Shown: positions 44,993 through 55,499 of the stretch, piece by piece
Numbering within the stretch: position 1 is the stretch's first letter
Layout: every line of letters starts with the position of its first letter
Origin: an uncultured Clostridia bacterium
GTDB lineage: Bacteria > Bacillota > Clostridia > Peptostreptococcales > Acidaminobacteraceae
Reading direction: 5' to 3'
Length of the DNA stretch: 64,000 nt
Assembly (NCBI GenBank): GCA_927417275.1
Contig: CAKMJV010000006.1
Span: forward strand, 1-64,000
The notes under the pieces: generated by a model
Told to the model about the DNA's origin: nothing
What the model saw: only the letters and a program-made list of their open reading frames with translations
The model's database searches: none
Translations under genes and position numbers: made by a program

Positions 44993-46546
44993 ATGGGAAA
45001 CATCGATTTATCAAAGTTTGAGAACAAAATTATCGTGCGTCAAATGAGAAGAGAAGATTTCCATGCGATTATTGAACTTCAAAAAAAGTGCTTTAAAAAC
45101 ATGGAATTGTGGCAAATATCGCAGTTAGAAAGTCATGTTGCGATCTTTCCAGAAGGTCAAATATGTGTGGCATATAACGACGAAATTATCGGTTCCAGTT
45201 CCAGCCTAATTATAAACTTTGACGAGTATAACGATCAACACTCTTGGGATGAAATTACGGATAATGGTTATATTACAAATCATAATCCCGATGGATACAA
45301 CCTTTATGGCATAGAAGTTATGGTCCACCCCGATTACAGAAACATGAAAATCGGTAAACGACTCTATGAAGCGCGTAAAGAATTGGTACAACAATTAAAT
45401 CTCAAAAGCATTATAATCGGCGGCAGAATTCCAGGATATAAAGATTATGCAGATCAAATGACACCAAAAGCATATGTAAAAGAGGTATCGGCTTTAAATA
45501 TCTATGATCCGATTCTTTCATTTCAGTTAAAAAGCGACTTTGTGCTTAAACGGATTATTAGAAAGTACATGCCCGATGACAAAGCTTCGTTGCAATATGC
45601 AACTTTAATGGAGTGGAACAACATCGAGTATCAGTCCAATGGGAAGCAGCATTTTAAGACTGCTATGCCCGTTCGCATTTGCGTCATCCAATATATGATG
45701 AAAAAAATCGACTCTTTTGAGGAATTTTCGCATCAATGTGAATATTACGTGGACGTGGCATCCAACTACAAATCGGACTTTGTGGTATTCCCTGAGATAT
45801 TTACCACACAACTGCTATCCTTTATGGATCAAGACACACCTTCACAGTCCATAAAAATGCTTACCACTTTCACTGAACAGTATATTCAGATTTTTAGTGA
45901 CTTTGCGGTGAAGTATAATGTGAACATCATCGGTGGTTCACACTTCGTTGAGGAAGAGCGAAAAATCTATAACATCGCTTATCTTTTCAGAAGAGACGGT
46001 ACCATCGACAAACAGTACAAACTGCACATCACGCCAAACGAACAACAGTGGTGGGGCATAACCACAGGAGATTCCATAAAAGTTTTCGATACCGATTGCG
46101 GAAAAATCTCTATCTTAATATGCTACGACATCGAGTTTCCCGAACTCGCTCGCATCGTAACTGAGAAAGGCGCAAACATCATATTTACACCTTTCTGTAC
46201 CGATGAACGCCAAGGTTATATGCGCGTACGCTACTGCGCCCAAGCACGTGCGGTTGAGAATCAAGTGTACACGGTAATCGCTGGTACGGTAGGCAACCTG
46301 ACACATGTTGAGAATATGGACATCCAGTACGCCCAATCTGCGATTTTCACACCCTCAGACTTCTCTTTCCCAAGAGACGGCATCATGGCCGAGTGTACAC
46401 CCAACATCGAAACCGTCATCGTAGGCGACGTCGATTTGGAGTTATTAAAGCGCTCAAGACATTCTGGTACGGTAACTTTGCTTAAGAATCGAAGAATAGA
46501 TTTGTATGAACTCAAAGAGCGTGGAGATGGTAAGGATGAAAGTTAA
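44993..46546 (+). CDS. GNAT acetyltransferase-nitrilase fusion protein
   Basis: A 517-residue cytosolic fusion. The N-terminal GNAT domain (about 12-185) has the acetyl-CoA region VMVHPDYRNMKIGKRLYEAR; the C-terminal carbon-nitrogen hydrolase domain (about 225-505) has the full nitrilase triad: E268 in FPEIF, K343 in QYKLH, C377 in ICYDIEFPE. The same fusion is known in bacteria and some eukaryotes; substrates are unproven, with amidated or N-acylated metabolites likely. RBS AAGGAG at 8 nt. It is transcribed alone, divergent from the large lipoprotein gene, and ends in a strong terminator. Confidence 0.92.
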   Translation: MGNIDLSKFENKIIVRQMRREDFHAIIELQKKCFKNMELWQISQLESHVAIFPEGQICVAYNDEIIGSSSSLIINFDEYNDQHSWDEITDNGYITNHNPDGYNLYGIEVMVHPDYRNMKIGKRLYEARKELVQQLNLKSIIIGGRIPGYKDYADQMTPKAYVKEVSALNIYDPILSFQLKSDFVLKRIIRKYMPDDKASLQYATLMEWNNIEYQSNGKQHFKTAMPVRICVIQYMMKKIDSFEEFSHQCEYYVDVASNYKSDFVVFPEIFTTQLLSFMDQDTPSQSIKMLTTFTEQYIQIFSDFAVKYNVNIIGGSHFVEEERKIYNIAYLFRRDGTIDKQYKLHITPNEQQWWGITTGDSIKVFDTDCGKISILICYDIEFPELARIVTEKGANIIFTPFCTDERQGYMRVRYCAQARAVENQVYTVIAGTVGNLTHVENMDIQYAQSAIFTPSDFSFPRDGIMAECTPNIETVIVGDVDLELLKRSRHSGTVTLLKNRRIDLYELKERGDGKDES

Positions 46547-46556
46547 TTAAAATAAA

Positions 46557-46606
46557 AAAACCTACACTTATAGGATCGATCATCCTTTAAGTGTAGGTTT
46601 TTTCTT
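46557..46606. terminator. Bidirectional terminator
   Basis: AAACCTACACTTA/TAAGTGTAGGTTT stem (46558-46570, 46588-46600) with T-runs on both strands; shared by the convergent GNAT-nitrilase and cyclophilin genes. Confidence 0.9.
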
Positions 46607-46621
46607 TATTAAGCTATTTAC

Positions 46622-47137
46622 TTAAAACTTTTCAATCGGTCCAATCTCATATCCATTAAGTTCTACTGTAATAGACTCGATGACCACATCTGTTAGCGGT
46701 TTGTCTCCGTGAGATGTTTTTACGTTAGCGATTTGATCTACGATTTCTAAACCTTCTGTGACTTTTCCAAATCCAGCATATGAGCCATCTAAATGCGGTG
46801 ATGTTTTATGCATAACGAAGATTTGGCTGCCTGCGCTGTTTGGGCTTTGAGAACGCGCCATAGAAAGAACGCCTTCTGTGTGCTTAAGGTTGTTATTTAC
46901 GCCGTTGTTTAAGAATTCGCCTTTGATGCCATATCCAGGACCACCAGTGCCATTGCCTGTTGGGCAACCACCTTGGATCATAAAGCCTTTGATGACTCTG
47001 TGGAAAATAAGGCCATTATAGTAGCCGCTGTCTGCCAAAGTTAAGAAGTTGTTTACGCTGTTTGGTGCGATTTCTGGATATAGTTCTGCCACCATCGTCC
47101 CATAGTCTTTAACCGTAATTTTTACTTGTGGATTCAT
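46622..47137 (-). CDS. Cyclophilin-type peptidyl-prolyl isomerase
   Basis: A 171-residue cytosolic cyclophilin that speeds cis-trans isomerisation of proline bonds. The active-site motif FHRVIKGFMIQGGCPTGNGT (about residues 45-64, catalytic Arg in FHR) and GSQIFVMH are conserved. There is no signal peptide. It is the last gene of the tig-clpP-clpX-lon-engB block, 33 nt after engB, and is followed by a shared terminator. Confidence 0.94.
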   Translation of the reverse strand: MNPQVKITVKDYGTMVAELYPEIAPNSVNNFLTLADSGYYNGLIFHRVIKGFMIQGGCPTGNGTGGPGYGIKGEFLNNGVNNNLKHTEGVLSMARSQSPNSAGSQIFVMHKTSPHLDGSYAGFGKVTEGLEIVDQIANVKTSHGDKPLTDVVIESITVELNGYEIGPIEKF

Positions 47138-47170
47138 AGTCCCTCCAAAATTTTATTATCGTTTTAAGTC

Positions 47171-47809
47171 TTACTTAGGTGCTGTTTCGCCTGATTGTCT
47201 TTCCAAATGAATGTCTATGCCATTGGCTTCAAACAAATCATTGATTACATCCCATACATCGTATTTGCCTGCACGTTCGGTTGCTGATACGGGAATAATA
47301 ACTGCATCTTCGTCCATATTCAGCTCTTTGCGGATCATTTTGAGTTGTTGCGCCACTTGATTTTTGCTCATTTTATCTGACTTTGTGGCTAAGACGATGC
47401 CATTAAAACCACCGCCGCGAATCCATTCATACATTTCTTTGTCTTCATTTGAAGGTTTGTGTCGAATGTCTACGAGTTGAAAAACTTCGATGAGGTTTTG
47501 ACGCGTATTGAGATACGTGTCTATGATTTTTCCCCAGCTGGCTTTTTGCGTTTTAGATACTTTCGCAAAACCATATCCAGGTAAGTCCACCAATCGAAAC
47601 AAGCCATCGATGTCATAAAAGTTTACGAGCTGTGTCTTTCCAGGCGTTGAACTGGTTTTAGCAAGTCCGCGTCGATTTAAAAGCATGTTTATAAGTGAAG
47701 ATTTACCCACATTGGATCGACCCGCAAATGCAAACTCAGGGAGTGCGTCTTCTGGGTATTGCGTCTTTGCCACCGCTGAGATGACAAAAGAACTGTTTTT
47801 TATTTTCAT
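47171..47809 (-). CDS. engB: Ribosome biogenesis GTPase EngB/YsxC
   Basis: Essential GTPase in 50S ribosome assembly, 212 residues. G1 is GRSNVGKSS (about 30-38), G3 is VDLPGYG, G4 is TKSD (ATKSDKMS). The start overlaps the lon stop codon by 1 nt. The lon-engB arrangement is widely conserved in Firmicutes. Confidence 0.96.
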   Translation of the reverse strand: MKIKNSSFVISAVAKTQYPEDALPEFAFAGRSNVGKSSLINMLLNRRGLAKTSSTPGKTQLVNFYDIDGLFRLVDLPGYGFAKVSKTQKASWGKIIDTYLNTRQNLIEVFQLVDIRHKPSNEDKEMYEWIRGGGFNGIVLATKSDKMSKNQVAQQLKMIRKELNMDEDAVIIPVSATERAGKYDVWDVINDLFEANGIDIHLERQSGETAPK

Positions 47810-50139
47810 TAATTGCCAGCCTTTCTAACGAGGGCATGTTCGAGCACTTCATCCATGGTTTTAACGCCCACGAATTCTATTTCTTTCTTAATGGATTCTG
47901 GAATATCTTCCAAATCTTTTAGATTGTCATATGGGAATAAGATTTTCTTAATACCCGCTCTTTTTGCAGCCAATGCTTTTTCTTTAAAGCCACCGATTGC
48001 AAGAACGCGTCCTCTTAATGTGATTTCGCCTGTCATAGCCACAAAACGATTTACTGGAATTTCAGATAATGCCGAAATCATGGCTGTGGCCATGGTGATA
48101 CCAGCAGAAGGTCCGTCTTTTGGGATCGCGCCTTCAGGAATATGCACATGTAAATCGATGGTTTCGTAAAACTTTTCATCGATGCCATATTGATCGGCGA
48201 TGGTGCGGATATAGGATAAGCCCGCTTGAGCCGATTCTTTCATGACATCGCCAAGTTGACCCGTTAACTGGAGCTTGCCTTTGCCTTTCATGGTATTCAC
48301 TTCGATCGATAGCGTTTCGCCACCAACCGCTGTCCATGCTAGGCCCGAAACGATACCCACTTGGTCATTTTCTGCGATTAAATCATAATGATACTTTGAT
48401 TTTCCGAGGTATTTATCCAAGTTTTTATCTGTGATTCGAACGGACTTCACTTCGCCTTTTACGATGCGAACCGCTGCTTTACGGCATAAATCTGCCACTT
48501 TACGTTCAAGTTCACGCACACCAGATTCACGCGTGTATTTACGAATGATTTCAAAGATGCCTTCATCAGAGATCGAAAGACTTGCTTTTGACAGACCGTG
48601 TTCTTCCATCTTTTTTGTCACAAGATATTTCTTTGCGATATTGAGTTTTTCATATTCGGTATAACCAGAAACCTGGATCACTTCCATACGGTCGAGCAGT
48701 GGTCTTGGTATGGTGTTTAGTGAATTGGCTGTGGTTACGAACATGACTTTTGATAAGTCAAATGGCACTTCGAGGTAGTGATCCGTGAACTCTTTATTTT
48801 GCTCAGGGTCAAGGACTTCTAAAAGAGCTGACGCTGGATCGCCTCTAAAGTCACTGGATAATTTGTCTATTTCATCAAATAGGAAAACGGGGTTTTTGGT
48901 ACCCGCTTCTTTGATGCCGTTGATGATTCTACCTGGAATCGCGCCGATGTACGTTCTTCTGTGGCCTCTGATTTCAGCTTCATCACGTACGCCACCTAAA
49001 GACATGCGCACAAACTCTCTATTTAATGAACGTGCGATGGATTTTGCGATGGATGTTTTACCGACACCTGGAGGGCCCACCAAACAAATAATCGGACCTT
49101 TCATACTTTGCGTCAAATCTCTAACGGCTAAGTATTCAACCACACGTTCCTTAACACTTTCAAGACCATAATGGTCCTCGTCTAAAATCGTTTGCGCTTT
49201 TACGAGGTCGATTTCATCTTTGGTTTCCTTTTTCCACGGCAAATCTAGAATCCAGTTTACGTAACTGCGGATGACGCCGCTTTCTGCTGAAGAAGCGGAT
49301 AATCTTGAATAGCGGTCAATCTCAGTGGTGATTTTCTTATCAATTTTTTTTGATAATTTTAGTTTCTTGAGTTTTTTACGCATTTCTTCGATTTCGTCTT
49401 CTTGTTCATCGTCATCCCCTAGTTCATCGCGGATGGCTTTGATTTGTTCTCTTAAGTAATATTCTTTTTGAGACTTATTAATTTGATTTTTCACCTTGTC
49501 GTTGATGTTTTTCTCAACTTCAAGGATTTCAATTTCTGTTAAAAGCAATTTATAAAGCACTTCTAAACGAATTTTTACGTCTGTGGCATCAATCAATTCT
49601 TGCTTTTGCTCCGTTTTAAGTGTCACCTGCGCTGCGATGATGTCTGCAAGGCGCCCAGGTTCTTCAATCGCAGATACCGATAAAATCACTTCTGCACTTA
49701 CGCGATTGCTGGTTGCGATGTACTTTTCAAATGCACCCACACAACTTCTCATAAGTGCTTTGACTTCTTTATCTACCATAGGATCATCTTCATAAAGTGT
49801 TACTTCCACTCTAAAAAACGGATTTTCATCTACGATTTCGTCCACATGTGCACGCTGTAGACCTTCTACAAGTACTCTGATGGCATCACCAGGTAATTTT
49901 AGCATCTGCTTGATTTTACAAATCGTACCCACTTTATAAAATTCTGTAGACTCTGGTGAGTCATTATCAATGTCAAATTGCGTGGTTAAGAAGATGCGTT
50001 GATCCTTTGCCATCGCGGCTTCAAGTGCTTTTATCGATTTCTTTCTTCCTACATCAAAGTGTAGTACCATATAAGGAAATATGGATAATCCTCTGAGTGG
50101 TATCAAAGGAATATTGATGTTTTTTTTCTCATTTTCCAT
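47809..50139 (-). CDS. lon: ATP-dependent protease Lon
   Basis: LonA protease of 776 residues that degrades misfolded and regulatory proteins. The N-terminal LAN domain spans about 10-205, a coiled coil follows, then AAA+ with Walker [10 protein letters not shown] and Walker B FLFDEIDK, and the protease domain with catalytic Ser678 in [10 protein letters not shown] and Lys721 in GGFKEKALA. The full length is normal. It starts 66 nt after the clpX terminator, so it probably has its own weak promoter (TTTAGC...TAGATA spaced by 17 nt is a candidate) besides read-through. Confidence 0.97.
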   Translation of the reverse strand: MENEKKNINIPLIPLRGLSIFPYMVLHFDVGRKKSIKALEAAMAKDQRIFLTTQFDIDNDSPESTEFYKVGTICKIKQMLKLPGDAIRVLVEGLQRAHVDEIVDENPFFRVEVTLYEDDPMVDKEVKALMRSCVGAFEKYIATSNRVSAEVILSVSAIEEPGRLADIIAAQVTLKTEQKQELIDATDVKIRLEVLYKLLLTEIEILEVEKNINDKVKNQINKSQKEYYLREQIKAIRDELGDDDEQEDEIEEMRKKLKKLKLSKKIDKKITTEIDRYSRLSASSAESGVIRSYVNWILDLPWKKETKDEIDLVKAQTILDEDHYGLESVKERVVEYLAVRDLTQSMKGPIICLVGPPGVGKTSIAKSIARSLNREFVRMSLGGVRDEAEIRGHRRTYIGAIPGRIINGIKEAGTKNPVFLFDEIDKLSSDFRGDPASALLEVLDPEQNKEFTDHYLEVPFDLSKVMFVTTANSLNTIPRPLLDRMEVIQVSGYTEYEKLNIAKKYLVTKKMEEHGLSKASLSISDEGIFEIIRKYTRESGVRELERKVADLCRKAAVRIVKGEVKSVRITDKNLDKYLGKSKYHYDLIAENDQVGIVSGLAWTAVGGETLSIEVNTMKGKGKLQLTGQLGDVMKESAQAGLSYIRTIADQYGIDEKFYETIDLHVHIPEGAIPKDGPSAGITMATAMISALSEIPVNRFVAMTGEITLRGRVLAIGGFKEKALAAKRAGIKKILFPYDNLKDLEDIPESIKKEIEFVGVKTMDEVLEHALVRKAGN

Positions 50140-50180
50140 ACGATCACCTCATTATCTAGAGTTTAATTCGTTATTGCTAA

Positions 50181-50207
50181 ACTAAAAAACGAGCTTTCGC
50201 TCGTTTT
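50181..50207 (-). terminator. Terminator of the tig-clpP-clpX transcript
   Basis: AACGAGC/GCTCGTT stem with a GAAA tetraloop followed by TTTTTAG on the minus strand; it overlaps the clpX stop codon region and precedes lon. Confidence 0.85.
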
Positions 50208-51489
50208 AGGATACACTTTCTTTACCCTTAAAGGCTTCTTTTTTGCTTTCTTTCTTAGCATCAATAAGCACTAGGGTTGGCAGTTGATGGTTGGTGATGG
50301 TTTCCTTCGTCACGATGCATTTTTTAATGTCATCGCGCGATGGAATCTCATACATAATCTCCATCATAATGCTCTCAAGAATTGATCTCAAACCTCGAGC
50401 ACCAGTTTTTCTTTCGATGGCCAATCTTGAAACTTCGATTAAGGCCTCTTCTTCAAACTCAAGTTCAACATCGTCAAGTTTGAGCATTTTTTGGTATTGT
50501 TTAATAATGGCGTTTTTAGGTTCTTTCAAAATACGAACAAGTGCTTCTTGATCAAGTTCATGCAGTGAAACCACGATGGGCACACGCCCAACAAATTCCG
50601 GAATCAATCCATATTTCAAGAGATCTTTAGGTTCGATTTTATCGAATAGTTCGCCCAGTTGTATGTTTTTCTTACTTTGAATCGTAGCGCCAAAGCCAAG
50701 TGCTTTCTCGCCAATTCTCGAATTAATAATCGACTCCATGCCATCAAAAGCACCACCGCAGATGAATAAAACATTCGTCGTATCCACTTGTAAAAATTCT
50801 TGATGTGGATGCTTACGACCACCTTGTGGCGGTACATTGGCAACAGTGCCTTCAATTATTTTTAATAGTGCCTGTTGAACACCTTCACCTGATACGTCTC
50901 TCGTAATTGAGGGATTTTCAGATTTACGTGTGATTTTATCGATTTCATCGATATAGATAATGCCCTTTTGTGCGCGCTCTATATCATAATCCGCCGCTTG
51001 TACGAGTTTTAAGATGATGTTTTCAACATCTTCTCCCACATAGCCCGCTTCAGTTAGTGCCGTTGCATCCGCGATGGCAAAAGGTACATCTAAAATTTTT
51101 GCCAGCGTTTGAGCCAGTAATGTCTTACCAGAACCGGTTGGACCGATTAGCAAGATATTACTCTTTTGAAGTTCTACGTCGTCCTCATCCACTTGGTTCT
51201 GAATACGTTTATAATGATTGTACATTGCCACAGCAAGCGTTCTTTTCGCTTTTTCTTGGCCAATGACATAGGCATCTAATATTGCTTTGATCTCACTTGG
51301 TTTAGGCAAGGACTCCAACGACCATTCATCACTGTCTTCCTTTTTGTATATTGAGAGCTCCTCTTCGAGGATTTCATTACAAAGTTCAATACACTCATCG
51401 CAAATATAAACATTTGGACCTGCGATCAATCTTTTAACTTGCTCTTGGCTTTTACCACAAAAGGAGCATTTTAAAGTTGGTTTATCCAT
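50206..51489 (-). CDS. clpX: ClpXP protease ATPase subunit ClpX
   Basis: AAA+ unfoldase of 427 residues that feeds ClpP. N-terminal zinc-binding domain with CSFCGKSQ...CDECIELC (Cys 9, 12, 31, 34), Walker A GPTGSGKT, Walker [11 protein letters not shown], the pore loop GYVGEDV and the IGF-like loop GFGA that contacts ClpP. Conserved clpP-clpX order; 24 nt after clpP. Confidence 0.97.
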   Translation of the reverse strand: MDKPTLKCSFCGKSQEQVKRLIAGPNVYICDECIELCNEILEEELSIYKKEDSDEWSLESLPKPSEIKAILDAYVIGQEKAKRTLAVAMYNHYKRIQNQVDEDDVELQKSNILLIGPTGSGKTLLAQTLAKILDVPFAIADATALTEAGYVGEDVENIILKLVQAADYDIERAQKGIIYIDEIDKITRKSENPSITRDVSGEGVQQALLKIIEGTVANVPPQGGRKHPHQEFLQVDTTNVLFICGGAFDGMESIINSRIGEKALGFGATIQSKKNIQLGELFDKIEPKDLLKYGLIPEFVGRVPIVVSLHELDQEALVRILKEPKNAIIKQYQKMLKLDDVELEFEEEALIEVSRLAIERKTGARGLRSILESIMMEIMYEIPSRDDIKKCIVTKETITNHQLPTLVLIDAKKESKKEAFKGKESVS

Positions 51490-51513
51490 GAATTACCTCT
51501 TTTCTTTGTGCCA

Positions 51514-52098
51514 TTATCGTTTAACGAACACCTTGTCAACGATCCCGTACGCTACCGCTTCTTCAGCTGTCATAAAGAAATCACGATCGGTATCTTTTTC
51601 TATTTGCTCATACGATTTGCCAGTTCGCTCACTTAAAATCGTATTTAAATCTTTTCTTAATTTTATGATGCGGTCTGCTTGAATCTTAATGTCTGAAGCT
51701 TGACCTCTTGCACCACCAAGTGGTTGATGAATCATGACTTCAGCATTTGGAAGTGCATATCGTTTGCCTTTTGCACCTGCTGCAAGTAAGAAAGCACCCA
51801 TACTCGCTGCCATGCCTACACAAATCGTAGAAATGTCTGGTTTAATATACTCCATGGTATCGAAAATCGCCATACCTGCAGTAATCGATCCACCTGGGCT
51901 ATTGATGTAGATGTTGATGTCTTTATCTGGATTCTCAGCTTCTAAAAATAGAAGCTGCGCAACCACCAAATTTGCTGTGTTGTCGTCTATTTCTCCACTA
52001 ATAAAAATGATTCTGTCTTTTAAAAGTCTTGAGTATATGTCGTAAGATCTTTCGCCCTTACTGGTTTGCTCTATAACATAAGGTACATAATTAGCCAT
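51514..52098 (-). CDS. clpP: ATP-dependent Clp protease proteolytic subunit ClpP
   Basis: Serine protease forming the ClpXP chamber, 194 residues. The triad is Ser99 (GMAASMG), His124 (MIHQPLGG) and Asp173. The [16 protein letters not shown] segment is typical. It lies 23 nt after the trigger factor gene and before clpX. Confidence 0.97.
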   Translation of the reverse strand: MANYVPYVIEQTSKGERSYDIYSRLLKDRIIFISGEIDDNTANLVVAQLLFLEAENPDKDINIYINSPGGSITAGMAIFDTMEYIKPDISTICVGMAASMGAFLLAAGAKGKRYALPNAEVMIHQPLGGARGQASDIKIQADRIIKLRKDLNTILSERTGKSYEQIEKDTDRDFFMTAEEAVAYGIVDKVFVKR

Positions 52099-52121
52099 TT
52101 TACACCTCCGTGAATGTGTGA

Positions 52122-53408
52122 CTAAACGAGTTTCGCGTTCTCAACTAAGAAGTCTACTGTTTTTCTAGATTTTAAGTTTGATTTTAAATATTCAAAATTA
52201 TCTCTTACGAATAATTTTCTGATTTCTTCAATGTCTCTTTTTTGCATTTCAGCGATGGTTTTAAGTTCATTTTCTACATCTTCATCAGATACTTCGATGT
52301 TCTCTTGTGCCATTACTTTTTCGATTACTAGGCTCGTCTTAACACGTGCAAGTGCATCTGGCTTCATTTGCTCTTGTAAGCTTTCGAAACTGCCGCCAGT
52401 AAATTGAACGTATTGGTCTAAACTTAATCCTTGAGACTTAAGTTGTTGGTCAAACTCTTTCATCATGCCATCAACTTCTGCATCGATCATTTTCTCTGGA
52501 ATTTCCACAGTAATGAGCTCCGTTACTTTGTCGATGACTTTATCGCGTTGTGCCGCTTTGCTGCTATCTGCTACTGAAACTTCAAGTTCGCTTTTGATGC
52601 TTGCTTTGTAAGCTTCTAAGGTATCAAACTCTGAAACGTCTTTAGCAAACTCATCATCTAAAGTTGGTAATTCTTTAAACTTAATGTCGTTTACCGTTAC
52701 ATGGAATACAGCATCTTTTCCAGCTAAGGCATCTGAATGATACACTTCTGGGAATGTCACATTTACATGGACATGATCGCCGATATTTGCACCGATCAAT
52801 TGTTCTTCAAAACCTGGAATAAAACGGTTAGAACCGATAACCAGTTCTTGATTCGTCGCAGTACCACCTTCGAATTGCTCCTCGCCCACAAAACCACTGT
52901 AGTCGATTAAAACTGTATCGCCATCAAGAATCGCGCGATCTGTTACTGAAACAAGTCTTGCATTCATGTTTCTCGTTTTCTCTATTTCTTCATCGATCAT
53001 TTGATCGGAAACTTCTGCATTAATCTTTTCCACTTCGATGCCTTTATAGCCTTCAAGTGTAAACTCTGGTGCAACCGTTACAACTGCCGTAAATACCAAA
53101 TCTTGCTTTGGTGCGATTTCTTCGATGTCGATATCTGGTCTTGCAACTGGCTCAATTTTAAGTTCTTCTAACGCTTTTTCATAATGCGTTGGTAACAAGC
53201 TGTTTACAGCATCTTCATAAAAAACGCCTTCGCCATATTGCTTTTCGATGATGGTTTTTGGCGCTTTGCCTTTTCTAAAACCAGGAATGTTAAATTTGCC
53301 TTTATTCTTGTTGTAAGCAGCAAGGACTGCTTTTTCAAATTCTTCTGATGCTACCGTTGCTTTAATCGTTACTTCACTGTTTTCTTTTTTTATGATTTCA
53401 TACTTCAT
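52122..53408 (-). CDS. tig: Trigger factor
   Basis: Ribosome-associated chaperone with prolyl isomerase activity, 428 residues. The ribosome-docking motif is GFRKGKAP (about 44-51); the central FKBP domain covers about 150-245, and the helical arms follow. The frame is open to 53444, but those 12 extra residues are not conserved; the ATG at 53408 has GGGAGG at 5-6 nt. It is the first gene of the tig-clpP-clpX operon, transcribed from a promoter with an inverted repeat in its spacer. Confidence 0.96.
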   Translation of the reverse strand: MKYEIIKKENSEVTIKATVASEEFEKAVLAAYNKNKGKFNIPGFRKGKAPKTIIEKQYGEGVFYEDAVNSLLPTHYEKALEELKIEPVARPDIDIEEIAPKQDLVFTAVVTVAPEFTLEGYKGIEVEKINAEVSDQMIDEEIEKTRNMNARLVSVTDRAILDGDTVLIDYSGFVGEEQFEGGTATNQELVIGSNRFIPGFEEQLIGANIGDHVHVNVTFPEVYHSDALAGKDAVFHVTVNDIKFKELPTLDDEFAKDVSEFDTLEAYKASIKSELEVSVADSSKAAQRDKVIDKVTELITVEIPEKMIDAEVDGMMKEFDQQLKSQGLSLDQYVQFTGGSFESLQEQMKPDALARVKTSLVIEKVMAQENIEVSDEDVENELKTIAEMQKRDIEEIRKLFVRDNFEYLKSNLKSRKTVDFLVENAKLV

Positions 53409-53454
53409 ATGAACCCTCCCGATCATGGCTATAAATAACCTCATTAACCTAATA

Positions 53455-53483
53455 ATAGTACCGTATTTACGGTAAAAAGTAAA
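53455..53483 (-). promoter_or_regulatory. tig-clpP-clpX promoter with an inverted repeat in its spacer
   Basis: On the minus strand TTTACT (53483-53478), 17-nt spacer, TACTAT (53460-53455). The sequence TACCGTAAATACGGTA (53474-53459) lies between the hexamers and is an inverted repeat with 7-bp arms, ideally placed for a repressor. It is not the CIRCE (HrcA) or CtsR site known from heat-shock operons. 46 nt from the -10 box to the ATG. Confidence 0.65.
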
Positions 53484-53612
53484 GATTTATAGTGAAAATC
53501 ACTCTAATTATACCTGAAACACGTCATCAAGCAAGCCTTTATTGCAAAATTAACCCTATTGTTATATATTATTCATAAATCATTCACATCCAATAGCGAT
53601 TTAGGAGTAAAA

Positions 53613-55499
53613 ATGACCCCAAAAGCATTAACACCCTCACAAAAAAGCGCTTCTATGCACCATCTCGGACCTGCACTGACACTTGCCATTCCCGGTAGTG
53701 GTAAAACAACCCTGTTGTTACATCGCCTGATGCATCTGGTAGAAAACCATGGCGTAAACCCAAGTGAAATTCTCACGCTCACCTTTTCTAAAGCGGCAGC
53801 TGATGACATGGCATCCCGTTTTAGCGAGACATTTGGTCATCTAAATCATCGATTCTCGTTTATGACCATCCATAAGTTTGCTTTTTCACTTTTTAGACAG
53901 TATATGACACAAACGGGCAAGCAAATGACCTTAATCGAAGAAGGTGCACATAAATACAGCATACTCAGTCAAATTTATAAAAAGCATCATCACGACACTT
54001 TAACAGAAGATGATTTTGAGACATTAAGCAATCAAATCGGTCAAGTATATAATTTGAGATTAAGCGCGGAACAAACGGCGGCACATGAATTTCAATGGAC
54101 GAATCTATTTGAAATGGCAAGAGATTATCACAACCATAAGAAAAAACATCAACTCTATGACTTTGATGACATGCTCCTAAGCGCACTTAAAATGCTCCAA
54201 AATTCTGAAGCCTTGCGCTTACAACTGCATAAGCGTTACCGATTTATTCAAGTGGATGAGGCACAAGACACTTCGAAACTACAGTTTGACCTTATCGAAT
54301 GCCTTCTTGGCGAAGAAAAAAATCTCTTTATCGTTGCAGATGATGATCAATCCATTTATGGTTTTCGTGGTGCCTATCCCGATTATCTATTAAACTTCAA
54401 TAAGCGTTTTAATACGGCAAAAATATACTATCTTGACGAAAATTTTCGTTCAGATGCACATATCGTGGATGCGGCAAAAGCATTGATCTCAAAAAATACT
54501 TTAAGATATGAGAAACCCATGCGCGCTACCAAGCCGCAAAAGCAAAAACCTTCTGTGGTTATCTTTGATGATCTTACCAAACGCAACCAATATATAATAG
54601 AAGGAATTGACGATAAATCGATTTCAAAAGTGGTGCTTTATCGCAACAAAGTCTCTGCTATTAGTTTGCTAGACGCCCTTGAAAGAAATCAAATATCATT
54701 CCAAATCAAAGACGCGCCGATTAAGGAGTTCAGCCACTGGATGTTGGAAGATCTTATGGCTTTTTTCACTTTGGCACTTGTTCCGCAAGATTTTGAGAGT
54801 TTTTCTAGAATTGCCTTCAAGATGAATGGGTTTATCTCACGTGAAATGTTAAACCACGTCAGAGCGAACCAAAGAGGCCGCAGTATTTTCTCCACATTAG
54901 TCGAGATACCCTTTCTTCAGGACTATCAAACGCGTACACAAGAAAAACTCCAGAGTCAATTTGAAGCGCTTAATCGATTAAGACCTTACGACGCCATACA
55001 CTACATCGAAACGGAACTGGGGTATCTCGATTACTTAAAGAGTAACACCCAACGCCTTGGCATGAGTCTGAATTTTGCGAGAACGCGTCTCGATGCTTTC
55101 AAAGCCATCGCCAAACCTTTAAAAACGGGGTTTGATTTTATCAATCGCATCGCCGATCTTAAGTCCTTTTTACTGGAAAATGTGCATAACGCATCCGCCG
55201 ACATTACTTTATCCACACTTCATGGTGCAAAAGGACTAGAGTTCGATCGCGTTTTTATGATCGATGTCAATGCTCAGATTTTTCCTGGTTATAAAGCGAC
55301 AACAAACGACGCCCTTGATGAAGAACGCCGTCTGTTTTATGTAGGGTTGACACGCGCTAAAAGTCAGTTTGAACTGCTTCACGTTGAATTTATCAATGGC
55401 AGTTACAACCCCAACTCACGTTTCATCGAAGAACTCCTCAGCGAGCCTTTCACTGATCACATTTTTAATAACGTCACCGGCAAACCCGCGACTGGCTAA
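53613..55499 (+). CDS. UvrD/PcrA-like superfamily I helicase
   Basis: ATP-dependent 3'-5' DNA helicase of about 628 residues, shorter than PcrA/UvrD (about 720). Motifs: Ia/Walker A PGSGKTT (27-33), GxxTFSK, Walker B VDEAQD, motif III DDDQSIYGFRG, TLHGAKGLEFDRVF and EERRLFYVGLTRAK. The frame is open from 53559, but the ATG at 53613 follows TAGGAG at 6 nt. It is a stand-alone plus-strand gene; its 3' end overlaps the recX gene by 84 nt on the other strand. It probably acts in DNA repair or in removing RecA filaments. Confidence 0.93.
   Translation: MTPKALTPSQKSASMHHLGPALTLAIPGSGKTTLLLHRLMHLVENHGVNPSEILTLTFSKAAADDMASRFSETFGHLNHRFSFMTIHKFAFSLFRQYMTQTGKQMTLIEEGAHKYSILSQIYKKHHHDTLTEDDFETLSNQIGQVYNLRLSAEQTAAHEFQWTNLFEMARDYHNHKKKHQLYDFDDMLLSALKMLQNSEALRLQLHKRYRFIQVDEAQDTSKLQFDLIECLLGEEKNLFIVADDDQSIYGFRGAYPDYLLNFNKRFNTAKIYYLDENFRSDAHIVDAAKALISKNTLRYEKPMRATKPQKQKPSVVIFDDLTKRNQYIIEGIDDKSISKVVLYRNKVSAISLLDALERNQISFQIKDAPIKEFSHWMLEDLMAFFTLALVPQDFESFSRIAFKMNGFISREMLNHVRANQRGRSIFSTLVEIPFLQDYQTRTQEKLQSQFEALNRLRPYDAIHYIETELGYLDYLKSNTQRLGMSLNFARTRLDAFKAIAKPLKTGFDFINRIADLKSFLLENVHNASADITLSTLHGAKGLEFDRVFMIDVNAQIFPGYKATTNDALDEERRLFYVGLTRAKSQFELLHVEFINGSYNPNSRFIEELLSEPFTDHIFNNVTGKPATG

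Noticed and set aside
48785..49171. 128-codon plus-strand frame inside lon
   Set aside because: It is the antisense of the conserved AAA+ domain of Lon, with no ribosome site.
50140..50205. Separate lon promoter (TTTAGC-17-TAGATA)
   Set aside because: The -10 hexamer matches consensus poorly; mentioned in the lon entry but not listed as a feature.
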